This document shows positions 19,919-29,205 of a stretch of 31,588 nucleotides of DNA, in pieces (position 1 is the first letter of the stretch; each line of letters starts with the position of its first letter). The translations under genes were made by a program, and so were the position numbers. The notes beneath the pieces are model-generated. The model saw only the letters and a program-made list of their open reading frames with translations, was not told where the DNA came from and did not search any database. The stretch is from assembly GCA_003427395.1 (NCBI GenBank), contig BFEA01000028.1:1852639-1884226 (forward strand), written 5' to 3'. Origin of the DNA: Chara braunii (lineage: Eukaryota > Streptophyta > Charophyceae > Charales > Characeae).

Positions 19919-20803
19919 AGCAAGAATGAGTAACTCCTAATCAGATTTAAGGGTATCGCAAATAAATTTAAATTTTCAGAATAAATAAAAAAGAAACTGA
20001 AATAAATCAGAAAATGAGAAAAGAAGGTGGGGAGTGAGATAATTCGAATTTTTGGAAAAATGCGGAAATATAAGTCAAAAGAAATATAAAAAGAAGAAAA
20101 ACAGAAAATTTCGTAGTTTTGGGGAAGGGGAATGAAAAAGTGAAGGAGAAAGGGGAGAAATAGGTGAGAGAAAAAAAAAGAGTGAAGGGGGCGGGGGGGG
20201 AAAGTGATGGGGTTGTAGTTGGGGGAGAGGAGAGTGAGAGAATGGGAGAGAAAGGGATGAGAAAGGTGGAGAGGGATCAAGAAGCAAAGAGAAAAGAGGA
20301 GAAAGAAAAAAAAATGAATGAATAAAATAGAGTAAAATAGTGGGTGGTGGGAGAAAAGGTAGGGTGGGGAGAGGGGTACAAGTGGTGACAATGATTAGAA
20401 GGAAGTGAGTGAGGCAAAAGAGGAAGAAGTAGAGGGGGTGAGTAAGAGGAGAGAAAAAAAATAGAGAAAGTGGGTTAGTAGGGAGAGGGAAGAGAGAGGT
20501 GATACCTGACCCTTGGTGTTTCCAAGGGCACAAGGTATAGCAAGACCAGGAGGGTTTTGACGTTCACATCAGCAAGCCAACTGGAGGAGGGAGGGGGCTA
20601 AGATCTTGATCAGCCCCTAGCAGCAACACTGCAGATCTATGATGTACTATGTGAGCAGACTCTCACCACTGTAGAGTAGCCCCTGATCAGGGGGTCTTCA
20701 CGGTCCACAGCAGACTGCCGTGGGCACAGAAAACTGCAGCCACGGTGTCTCCCCACCGCCGTGGCGCGAGGAGGGGGGGGGCGCAAACAACTGGCTGTCG
20801 GCT

Positions 20804-20837
<34 letters not shown>

Positions 20838-20877
20838 AAATAGTTGCTGTGGCACACCAGCAAGCCACATTGTTAGC

Positions 20878-20990
20878 TCAAACTGTGGTTGTGGCTAGTG
20901 TGTTAAGGCACTGGTTACTCACACGCATGAGTGGCGGCTGCCCAGATTCAAACCCTGGAAGCATCATCATCCCGGATCTTGATAATAAAT
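20878..20990 (+). mobile_element. tRNA(Leu)-like SINE head or tRNA pseudogene
   Basis: GGTTGTGGCTAGTGTGTTAAGG resembles a tRNA(Leu) D-arm and Pol III A box (TGGCNNAGTGGTTAAGG). About 34 nt later CCAGATTCAAACCCTGG matches the B box and T arm, with four of five stem pairs possible. No acceptor stem is visible and an A/T-rich segment (GATAATAAATAATT) follows, as in tRNA-derived SINEs. It lies in the leader of element A, opposite to its sense. No target duplication was confirmed. Confidence 0.5.
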
Positions 20991-21233
20991 AATTCAGGAG
21001 CGGGGCGGGGCGGGGCGGGGCACTTGGCGTGTGCGTGTGTGTGTGTGGCGGCCTTGGCCTTGGATGCTCTTTTTTTTGCCACGCCACGTGCCACGTGTCG
21101 CTTCTTCACTGTTGCATATTTTCCCGCTATTTTTCACTGCAAAAGACCGAAAAACAGCCAAAAAACCCGTTGTCGGGTTTTGGCAGTTTTCCCTACTATG
21201 CGGTGTGGTGGGTAGGAGCAGGGAACATTCCCA

Positions 21234-21244
21234 CTCCGATTCCA
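21234..21244 (-). other. Primer-binding site of element A (initiator tRNA-Met-like)
   Basis: One base inside the 5' LTR the minus strand reads TGGAATCGGAG. It matches 9 of 11 bases of the initiator-Met primer site TGGTATCAGAG. Position and the leading TGG (complement of tRNA CCA) support the call; the two mismatches fit the element's decay. Confidence 0.75.
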
Positions 21245-21245
21245 A

Positions 21246-21553
21246 TGTGGCAGACCCACCTGGTGTGGTGCTCCGCCTGGGATAGAGACGAAGATGGAGG
21301 ATGAAGGGGGAGCGAGATGGCACAGCGCAGCTCCCACGCTGGACTCCAACGCACATACTCCAAATGTGCCAATGTAGAATGATCTAAAAAACAGACAACA
21401 ACTAGGGTATACCTCAGCGGACTGACTGGACTAGACTGGACTGGCTGGTATCGACAAAGGTACCGGCTTGGACTGGACTACCCTGAATACAACACAGGCC
21501 TGTGAGAACAGGCCAAGGGGCTGGTCTCACAGGCCAACCAGAGGTCCGCTACA
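21246..21553 (-). repeat. 5' LTR of element A (308 bp)
   Basis: Ends TGTGGCAGAC...GTCCGCTACA. It contains a perfect inverted repeat GGCCTGTGAGA (21497-21507) and TCTCACAGGCC (21525-21535) around a 17-nt loop, also perfect in the element B LTR. It aligns throughout with 11406-11719, with about three dozen differences by eye. Confidence 0.95.
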
Positions 21554-21558
21554 CTCAG
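21554..21558. repeat. Target-site duplication of element A (CTCAG), high-coordinate copy
   Basis: CTCAG immediately follows the LTR end and is identical to 11401-11405. Confidence 0.88.
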
Positions 21559-23061
21559 TGAGGGTTTTACGACAGGGGTGTCAGGTCCACGAAAAAAGAG
21601 AAGGGGAAAAAAAAATCAAAGGAACTTAGGGTAGGAAAGCAGGTTCATACATTATGCAAAGTTGTAGTGTGGGCATGCCCTCCTTCACAAAGTGTCAGCA
21701 GCCTGCAGACTGCACCGTGCCTCCCTGGCAGGGCATGAAAACAAAAGAAAAGAAACAAAACAAAAACTGTAACAACGACAACCTGAAACTGACCAGAATC
21801 GTGGTTAGATATTTCTTGTGAGTATTGGTGTGAGTACAACTTCATGCACGACGTTCCTGAACTTGGCCTTTTGTTTTTCTTTTTGCTTTTCGAAGGGGCC
21901 CATAAGGCCCAACAACTGTCAAGCCTCCGCTGACCCCCAAAAAGTTTGAAAAAAGTGGAAAAACAACCACTTTTCTAATTTTTCCCCACACTGGTGGATG
22001 TAGTGGTGGTTTAACAAAATTAAAATTGTGCAGTTGAGGGGCTACCTTTCCCCCAACCTCCACCGCTTGTACATCAGCTATGGAAAACACTTCCTCACAC
22101 TATCACCAAATTCGAGAAGGCCACTTAAGTCTCGTGTCACTATGAAATGACAAACTACTCTTCAATCCCACTTCAACATCTGGTGCAGACCTTGCAGTAT
22201 CTTATGGGCTGAACGATGCAGTTATGGAGTTATTGATAAATAAATCACAGGCTACCTGAATTGGATAAAATAATGTTAGGGGCTACCCCACTTTTCTAAA
22301 CCATATGTATTTATGATCTCCTTTCCTTACCGAGACTAGAAACGTCCCGCGCAACAAAAAAAAGCGAGCCGTGGCATTTTCTCTTTTGGCTGGCATCGCC
22401 AACCACCATTTCGCTCCCGTAGGTGGTGCCCCAAAAGTCATGGCACGTTAAGGCTGCGTCAGAGAAATATGGCTGGGAAACGTATTGGTGGTTTAGACCA
22501 CAACTACTTTTGATCCTTCCCTTGCCGAGCCCGGCAAGATACAGTTTGCAATTGCACTTGGGGCACCCTACCTGGCCCGACAGCTGGGTTGTATACATTG
22601 CCCAAACTGCAATTTGAAACTGTACGTTTCAAATTTCTTGGCATTGAGATTCTTAGTTGATTCTATCAGAATTATATTCGATTTTTTTCTCTATCTTATA
22701 AAGTCCTGATTGGTTAAAGCCTAAAAACTTTTCCGAGTTCTTATACACAATTTCTTGAAGTCTGTCGGATATTTTTTTTATCTTAATCTTTGACGATTTG
22801 GGGGGTTAATAGAATGGCATATGGTCACACACGATTAACGGGGAGCAGATAGGTTGAACTTAATGGGTGAGAAGCTTGAATGGGGGGTGTAACAGGGGGG
22901 AGGCTTGAGTTTCCGTTTGTAGGTCAGAAGGATGTGGCTGGGACGACGCAGGCCAGTGCTGTAGTGATGCTGGAGCGTTGCTCTATAACCTGGGGGAGCC
23001 CGAGGCTTGGGGAGTTCTGTCGAGGGAGGAAGACAAAATCAACACTTTCGCCGTTGCCGTT

Positions 23062-23192
23062 GACGGGGTTTAATCCCTGTCACATTTTTAGGGGCGAATG
23101 GCTAATGGGAGTTGCCGAGGGAGGAAGGTACTCCTTACCGTCTATTTTAGGCTGGTCGGTACCGCGGTATAGTGGTGCCCTGTAACCCTAGC
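23062..23192. repeat. 131-bp direct repeat, first copy
   Basis: Pairs with 23461-23591 (offset 399 bp, same length). Shared blocks include ATCCCTGTCAC, GGGAGTTG.CGAGG, CCGTCT.T.TTAGGCTGG, TCGGTACCG and TGTAACCCTAGC. Weaker similarity continues past the end (GAGGACTGA..ACGAG), suggesting a longer, decayed tandem duplication. Confidence 0.75.
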
Positions 23193-23460
23193 ATTGGAGG
23201 GTATGAGACTAGTTGTGCGTAGGATTGAGGACTGATTACGAGGCTTGTGGTTTCCTTCAACAATTGTGGGGAAAGTAGCAAGGTGGAGGCGTTAGTTTGG
23301 ACTTTTATGCTCTCTTTTTTGTGTGTTATTCAGTTATAATCCGACTTTTCTAATTGATGGGGTTTGAAACAACTATAGGAATAAAGGCTATGTGGGGGTC
23401 ATCCGGGAGAGGGCATGGCGAGATTGGGTTGATGAGCATTATCTCGTTCGACACAACTGT

Positions 23461-23591
23461 CACTGGGGCTGTATCCCTGTCACCAAAAGGGGCGTGCAAC
23501 TATTTGGGAGTTGTCGAGGTGGAAGGCACCCCTTGCCGTCTGTATTAGGCTGGTCGGTACCGGGGATGTAGCGGACCCTTGTAACCCTAGC
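23461..23591. repeat. 131-bp direct repeat, second copy
   Basis: Second copy of the unit at 23062-23192, with many substitutions and no net length change. It carries GTAGCGGACC near its end, the same word that forms the LTR terminus, probably by chance. Confidence 0.75.
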
Positions 23592-23745
23592 TAAGGGGTT
23601 TTGAGATCAATCGTTTTCAGGTACGAGGACTGAACGAGGGGTTTCGGTTTTCTTGCGGGTGAATTGGATGGATGGATTGTCAGAAGGTGGGGTGGTTGGA
23701 TGGTGTCCATGCATCCTGCTGATGAGGAGGGCTAGCTAGTAGAAT

Positions 23746-24059
23746 TGTAGCGGACCCACCAGGTGTGGTGCTCCGCTAGTGGTAGAGATGGAGATGGAGG
23801 AAGAAGGGGGGAGCGAGATGGCACAACGCAACTCCCCACGCAAGACTCCAACGCACGTACTCCAAAATGTGCAAGTGAAGAATGCCCCAAAAACAGACAA
23901 AGGTTGGGGTGTACCCCAGCAGACTGACGGGACTGGACTGGATTGGCTGGTACCGACAGAGGTACCGGCCTGGACTGGACTGCCCCGAATAAAACACAGG
24001 CCTGTGAGAACAGGCCAAGGGGCTGGTCTCACAGGCCCACCAACCAAAGGTCCGCTACA
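23746..24059 (-). repeat. 3' LTR of element B (314 bp)
   Basis: Begins TGTAGCGGAC and ends GTCCGCTACA, a perfect 10-bp terminal inverted repeat with the TG...CA ends of LTRs. It keeps the internal 11-bp hairpin seen in the 5' LTR of A. Confidence 0.95.
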
Positions 24060-25312
24060 CGATCCTCGACCTGTGATGGATCGCCTAGATGCAAACACGC
24101 TTCCGTCAAGAAGCGGAACTCTACCAAAGAAAAAGAAAACCTGAGTAGTCTAGGATGAGGAGCGAGTTCCATGCTAAGTCCATGCGATGCAACCTAGGCT
24201 AGAAAATGTCACAAAACAGCAATGTCACAGCTATCAGCCTAAGTAAAAGCAGAAGCGACAAACTAGCATACGTGTCCTAGGAAAGCAGAAGCAACTAACT
24301 AGCATACATGTCCTAGGAAAGCAGAAAGTAGTGACAACTAGATCCTAGAATGTTGGAGGCAGTAGCCTCAGTCTGGTAACAACTGACTAGTGTATAAGTC
24401 CTAAGAACAACAAAAGTAGAAAAACTAAATCCTAGAAATGTCAGAGGCAGTAGCCTCAGTCTGAGAGCAAGAAAGCAATCAACAAGACAACCACATGTCA
24501 CATGAGAAGTGTGTCGTAAACCAAAGGGTGGGATGGTCTCTGAGGGTGGCGAATGCAGCCTAGGGGTCGAAAACTCCTAAGGGCATCCACACATAGTGAC
24601 AGGGGAACACATGTCATCAGGCTCAATGAGGGTAGGGAACTGGGAGCGAACCGAACCAATGACCTTAACGGATAGACCATCGGGGCGGGTAAAGCTCGAC
24701 TAAGGGGTGACCGCTATGGAGGCTCGACCAAACTGTCAGCTTACGAATGTGGTTTTGAGGGCCGCCGTAAGGTCACCTATAGTTATAAAAGTGTGCGACC
24801 GAACGTCACACTAGGGGCATATGGCTTACCTTCAACTACAAGGGAACAAGGGAGCCTGGTATACTGGGCGCACCTAGATAAAGCATGCGGGGCTGCCTAA
24901 CTAGGCCGTAATGGTCGGCAGAGGGTAGAAAGATGATGGGTAAGGGAATCATGCAGGTGACTCCTAAGGTGGGGAAGTCGGAGCTAGATCCGTAAGATGG
25001 GAAGCTAGGGCAACGCTACGGTCCCGATGCCTATGCGTATACCAAGGGAGAGCCCAACTCAGAGGAACCCAGCTAAAGGGAGACCATCATGCGACACAAG
25101 CAGGGTACTGTATAGGGTGAAGTGGTAAGAGAGTGGCGACGTCTGAAGTAGGCAGAGTTGATCGTGACGAAGTCTATGAAGCTGCCGATGACGTCCACGA
25201 TGAGAAGTCCGGAATGCCGTCGAGGAAGAGCCGCAACGTCGACGAGCTGAAGTAGCAAAACTGGAGTGGATGGAGTACTGAGAAGTCAAGGACGTGGGAA
25301 GGTAAGTCAGAG
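24060..25312 (-). other. 3' untranslated region of element B
   Basis: Aligns with 11720-12810 of A. A 36-bp unit is tandemly doubled (24247-24282 and 24283-24318); A has one. About 108 bp at 24729-24836 are absent from A. This could be an insertion here or a deletion in A; no terminal repeats mark it as a transposon. Confidence 0.75.
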
Positions 25313-25665
25313 TCAATCGTCGTATCGAGCAGGACGACGACAAGTGCGCTGTGGACGCTCAGAAGCATCCGGCTGCTGCTGAAGGTCTGCCTCAGATGGA
25401 GCAGGCTCGACTTCAGCGGTCTCCTCAGCCGGGGGGGAAGGAGGAGGGTCAGTGAGCTGAGGAGGAGCAGTGAACCCAGCACGACGAGCACGGTCATAGG
25501 CACGCACCAACATGCGAGTATGCTGCAAGTGCTCGAGGGGCTTTCAGGTAGCCTCCTCATCAGGGTAACCCTTCCAACGTACGAGATACTCGACGTGGGG
25601 AGGGTTGTCGTCGGTGACTCGGCGACCAATGATGTCTGAAACGAGGAAATCCTCGTGGACGTCCA
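25313..25665 (-). pseudogene. Element B chromodomain and C-terminal tail, with stop
   Basis: LVSDIIGRRVTDDNPP, then VEYLVRWKGYPDEEAT, followed by TGA where A has the Trp of TWEPL; the next codon is also changed (Glu to Lys). The frame resumes as KPLEHLQHTRMLVRAYDR and ends with the same Ser/Pro/Glu-rich tail and RYDD. The stop removes the aromatic residue that completes the chromodomain fold and everything after it. Confidence 0.9.
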
Positions 25666-26880
25666 CCATGATGGGTGGAGGGCGCTCGTATGGTCGTCCA
25701 GCGAAACGCTCAGACGGTCTGCCGTAAGGACGCAGTAATGAGACGTGGTAGACATCGTGCACATGAGCCTGGCATAGGTAGTCGGCCAGCTTCACACGAA
25801 AGCTGACCGGGCTAGATGCCGTATCAAAACCGACGGCTTGGAGGATGCGGCATGGGCCAAAGAAGCGACGCCGAAACTTGCGAAGCGTGTCCGCTTCGAG
25901 TTGTAAGTGGCGGGCGCCGATAAGCACATCATCACTGACTTTGAGTGGATGATCCATTCTCGATCGGTTCGCACGTGCTGCCATGCGAGTCTGGGAAGCG
26001 GCTATGTGCTCATGTGCGGTCTTCATGATCGACGTCATGTGTGCAACCCAATCATCCAGCACGGGACAACTCGTGTCGGGGTGCAGCAGGGATGGTCGAA
26101 GGAAGTCCGCGGGAACACGAGGGTGATAGTCGAGCTCGCAATAGTAAGGCGACATCCCCGTGAATGGCGAGACGGCGTGGTTGTAAGCTATCTCCGCGTG
26201 GGCAAGATGAAGATCCCACTGCTGGTCGTCACAAACAATCTTTCAAAGAATATCTCCGAGAGTCCTGTTCATGATCTCGGTCTGACCATCAGTCTGAGGA
26301 TGGTAAGACGAGGAGAAGCGGAGNTGAGTGCCNTANACCTCNTGGAGCCGTCGCCAGAATCGGCTGGTAAAGCGCGGGTCACGGTCAGATATGATGCTCA
26401 GGGGTAAGCCGTGGTCACGCACGACTCGGTCAAACACGATGTCGGCGACCTCACGTGCACTGATGGCATAGCGGCACGGAACAAAGTGTGCACGCTTCGT
26501 GAAGTGGTCGACGACGACCAGGATAGCATCATGACCGCGAGGGGTCGGAGGACGAAGGTGACCGATAAAGTCCATCGAGATGGACTGCCAACGACCCTCA
26601 GGGATAGGAAGAGGCTGGAGCAAACCATAAGGCAAGTGGTTCGCACTGTTCACCTCCTGACAGGTGGGACACTCTGCGGCGTAGTCCTTCACAAAGTCCT
26701 TGCGCTTCGGCCAGACGTACAGGCGGCTCACACGAGCCAACGTCTTGTGGAAGCCTATATGACCGGCGGCTGCCTGGTCATGAAACTCTGCTACTGCTCG
26801 GACACGTAGCTGTCCAGTGGAGGGAACGCAAATACGGGGCTCTCTGGTGCCATGTGAACCGTGCTAGTACACAAGACCGT
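25666..26880 (-). pseudogene. Element B integrase, nearly intact
   Basis: HHCC zinc module (HDQAAAGHIGFHKT...ECPTCQEVN), then the DDE core: SMDFIGHLRPP, IISDRDPRFTSRF and YHPQTDGQTEIMN, all in one frame. Ambiguous bases at 26324-26342 blur a few codons before the third motif. A TGA after LGDIL (about 26241) and a TAG after GDNGLVY (about 26863) interrupt it. The GPF-type end reads VSFRVKLADYLCQAHVHDVYHVS. Confidence 0.93.
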
Positions 26881-27575
26881 TGTCCCCAAGAGAGTAGTTT
26901 GGGACGGTCTTGCCACTCCGAAGGGTCGCGTGGATGTCGCGATAGTCGGGGCAGTGGCGGTACTGAGTGCGAAACTCGTCGATCACCGAGTGGTGGCCGG
27001 TGGTGACCGAGATGGAAGAGAGCTGGATCTGCTCCTGGTCGTGGTCAGGGCGCCGGTATAAGGCATCTACGACCCGATTAGTTTCACCCTTGATGTGCTT
27101 AGTGGTGAAACTAAACTCGGATAGGTCGCGCCACCAGCGAACCTGTCGAGGAGTGAGCTTCGGTTTTGTCAGAAAAGCCTGGACAACAGAGTTGTCCGTA
27201 CGCACCGTGAATGGTGCCCCGTGCAGGTAGTGACGCCAGTGCCGAGCGGCATAAACTACTGCGAGAACCTCACGTTCATCAGCAGTGTAGTTTATCTCGG
27301 CGGGCAGGAGCTGACGGGGGTAGAAAGCTATCGGACAATCCCCTGAGCGAGACTCGACAGTGCCGTCCTCGGCGATGGTAGGAGAATAGTCAATAGAAGG
27401 CTCGTAAGTAGCTGGACGAGTAGGTGTGAGTCGGGAAGCAGTGGTAGGGGTAGGTGGTGGGAAGCGAGGGATACAGGGATGAGAAGAATCAGGAGAGGAT
27501 GGGAAGTGGTAAGGATAAAAGGGCGGTCAAAATTGGGTAGGTGAAGAACCGGTGCGCATGTCACCGCCTTCTTGA
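26881..27575 (-). pseudogene. Element B RNase H, missing the first catalytic segment
   Basis: The second and third catalytic parts are present (NYTADEREVLAVVYAARHW, RTDNSVVQAF), as is the Ser/Pro/Thr-rich insertion shared with A. About 40 bp that encode TDASDFVVGAVVS in A are deleted near 27505-27515, removing the first catalytic Asp and shifting the frame. This RNase H cannot be active. Confidence 0.88.
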
Positions 27576-28333
27576 GGGCGCGGAAGGCGTCCTCGTGGAA
27601 GGGTGTCCAAACCCAAGGTGGGTTCTTCCGAAGGAGGGTGGATGTAAGGACGTAAGAATACCTAGCGTATCTCTGGATGAAATTACTATAGTAGCTGGTC
27701 AGGCCTAGGAAGCTGCGAAGCTGCTTGGCGGATGTGGGAGTGGGCCACTCCGCAATAGCAGTGATCTTCGCGTCGTCCATGTGNAGACCCTGGTCAGACA
27801 CGTAGTGTCCTAAGAAATCCACTTTGTGCTGGGCAAAGCGGCACTTGCTCAGCTTGGCGTAGAAGCCATGTCTGCGCAAGCGGTCAAGGACGTCGCGGAG
27901 GTGTCTGAGGTGCTCCTCAAGGGTACGACTGTAGACCAGGATATCGTCGAGGTAGACGAGAACGTACTGCTCCAGGATGTCCCTGAAGATGTCGTTCATC
28001 GCCCTCTGAAAGGTAGCGGGTGCATTGGTGAGGCCGAATGACATCACCGTGAACTCGTAGTGGTCGAATCGCGATCGGAACGCGGTCTTCGGTTGGTCGG
28101 CTGCAGCGACGCGGATCTGATGGTAACCGCTACGAAGATCAATCTTCATAAAGAAGCGGTTGCCTGCTACGCGGTCGAACAACTCATCGGAACGAGGCAT
28201 GGGGTAGTTGTTCTTAACCGTGTAGCGGTTGAGACCGCGATAGTCGATGCAGAGACGGAGAGTTTCATCCGCTTTGCGAGCAAAGAGGACGGGTGCATCC
28301 CAAGGGGAGTTGCTGGGTTTAATGAAACTCAGT
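27576..28333 (-). pseudogene. Element B reverse transcriptase with N-terminal deletion
   Basis: Motifs present: [75 protein letters not shown] (27943-27954) and the thumb. Just upstream, near 28336, roughly 80-90 bp present in A (15880-15957) are missing, so the linker LVPD joins directly to the FIKPS motif with a stop. The deletion removes the first fingers segment. Confidence 0.95.
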
Positions 28334-29205
28334 CTAGTCAGGCACAAGCTGAATGGAGTGCTCGACGTCACGCATCGGTGGGATGTCGGCGTATGAGAAC
28401 GACGATGGTAAAACGTCATGGTACTCTTGACTGAGGTCACGTACTGCGGGCTCCAGGTCAGCCGTACATCGTGTGAGTTCCTCATCGTCAGCGTCAGCGT
28501 GTGACGACGGGGTGGACTCGACGGACGGCGGAGGGACGGAAGTAGAGATGGGAGCCATAGAGATAGAAGGAGGATCTAGCTCCAGAGGGACGAGCTCGGA
28601 GTCGGGACAGGGTGGATCATAGTGTAAGAGATCCGTCAAGTTCACCATAAAGAAGGTGACGTCGTCCTGTCGGATGAAGTGGGCGAACTGTCGAGGCAAA
28701 GTGACAGTGATAGAAGGAGATGGTGTGGGCATAGAAGGCTCCGGGGGAGGAGGATCGGGGCGTGGTATCGCAGTGGTACCTATGAAAGGTACGCGATACG
28801 TCTGTCCACACTTCGTTTTGAGAACGAGAGTGTTGGTCGCCCAATCGGCCTCGGTGCTGCGGAACCGACGAGACCACGGAGTGCCGAGAATGAAGTCGTA
28901 CCCCGTCTCCATCACATCGAAATGTGCAGAGGAGCGGTGGCAACGAGACGTTGGGGAACGATCAGTCGGCTCGAGAGTGAGGAAGAAAGGGAGGACGGTG
29001 ACCATCTGATCGAAGAAGCGCTGGGTCTTGTCATCCCCTAGAGTGACAGAGATGGGAGACGGAGACCCGGTCGTAGGTAAGCGGGCTTCTTTCACCACAC
29101 GGGGGTGAATGAAGTCGCCCTGAGAACCGGAATCCCACAGCGCTGAGTACACCCTCGTGGAGGTCCCCAATCATACTGGGATGATCGGGAGGGTGCGATC
29201 AGGGT
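28334..29205 (-). pseudogene. Element B aspartic protease and linker
   Basis: Catalytic ALWDSGSQGDFIHP (Asp codon 29132-29134) and the canonical YDFILGTPW are both intact, unlike A where Gly is Arg. The linker ends EHSIQLVPD at the deletion junction. A TGA just before LGTSTRVYS (about 29173) separates it from gag; A has CGG (Arg) there. Confidence 0.92.

Larger units (their letters stand above)
19194..21245 (-). other. Element A untranslated leader, ~2 kb, composite
   Basis: Between PBS and gag the element has no recognisable ORF. The leader contains AT-rich (AAATA)n-like sequence (19500-19780) and a purine-rich plus strand (20090-20500). It also has a 33-bp G run (20804-20836), the tRNA-like SINE head, a GGGGC-rich repeat near 21000 and two nearby CCACGTG words near 21085. 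Open minus-strand frames here encode only Phe/Ser/Leu/Pro-rich low-complexity sequence. A ~2-kb leader is long for this class and probably holds nested insertions. Confidence 0.6.
11406..21553 (-). mobile_element. Element A: complete, degenerate Ty3/gypsy chromovirus LTR retrotransposon
   Basis: About 10.1 kb, read on the minus strand: 5' LTR (21246-21553), PBS, leader, gag, protease, RT, RNase H, integrase, chromodomain, 3' UTR, 3' LTR (11406-11719). Domain order RT-RNase H-integrase places it in Ty3/gypsy; the C-terminal chromodomain makes it a chromovirus. Matching LTRs and a perfect 5-bp duplication show one insertion event. The LTRs differ at roughly one position in ten by eye, mostly transitions, so the insertion is old. 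Stops and frameshifts occur in gag, RT, RNase H and integrase, so it cannot encode its own proteins. It is related to element B (from 23746), which lies in the same orientation. Confidence 0.95.
21559..23745. other. Spacer between the two elements; no recognised gene
   Basis: Mixed composition without a frame I can assign. A 95-codon minus-strand frame at 22311-22598 has a CPKC and scattered Cys/His but matches nothing I know. The main structure is the 131-bp repeat pair listed separately. Coding exons of an intron-rich gene cannot be excluded. Confidence 0.45.

Noticed and set aside
20075-20533. Phe/Ser/Pro-rich minus-strand frames in the element A leader
   Set aside because: They arise from a purine-rich plus strand (low-complexity composition) and match no retroelement protein such as an envelope.
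22311-22598. 95-codon minus-strand frame with CPKC and other Cys/His
   Set aside because: No repeated or paired zinc-ligand pattern, no recognisable family and no neighbouring exon; a chance frame is more likely.
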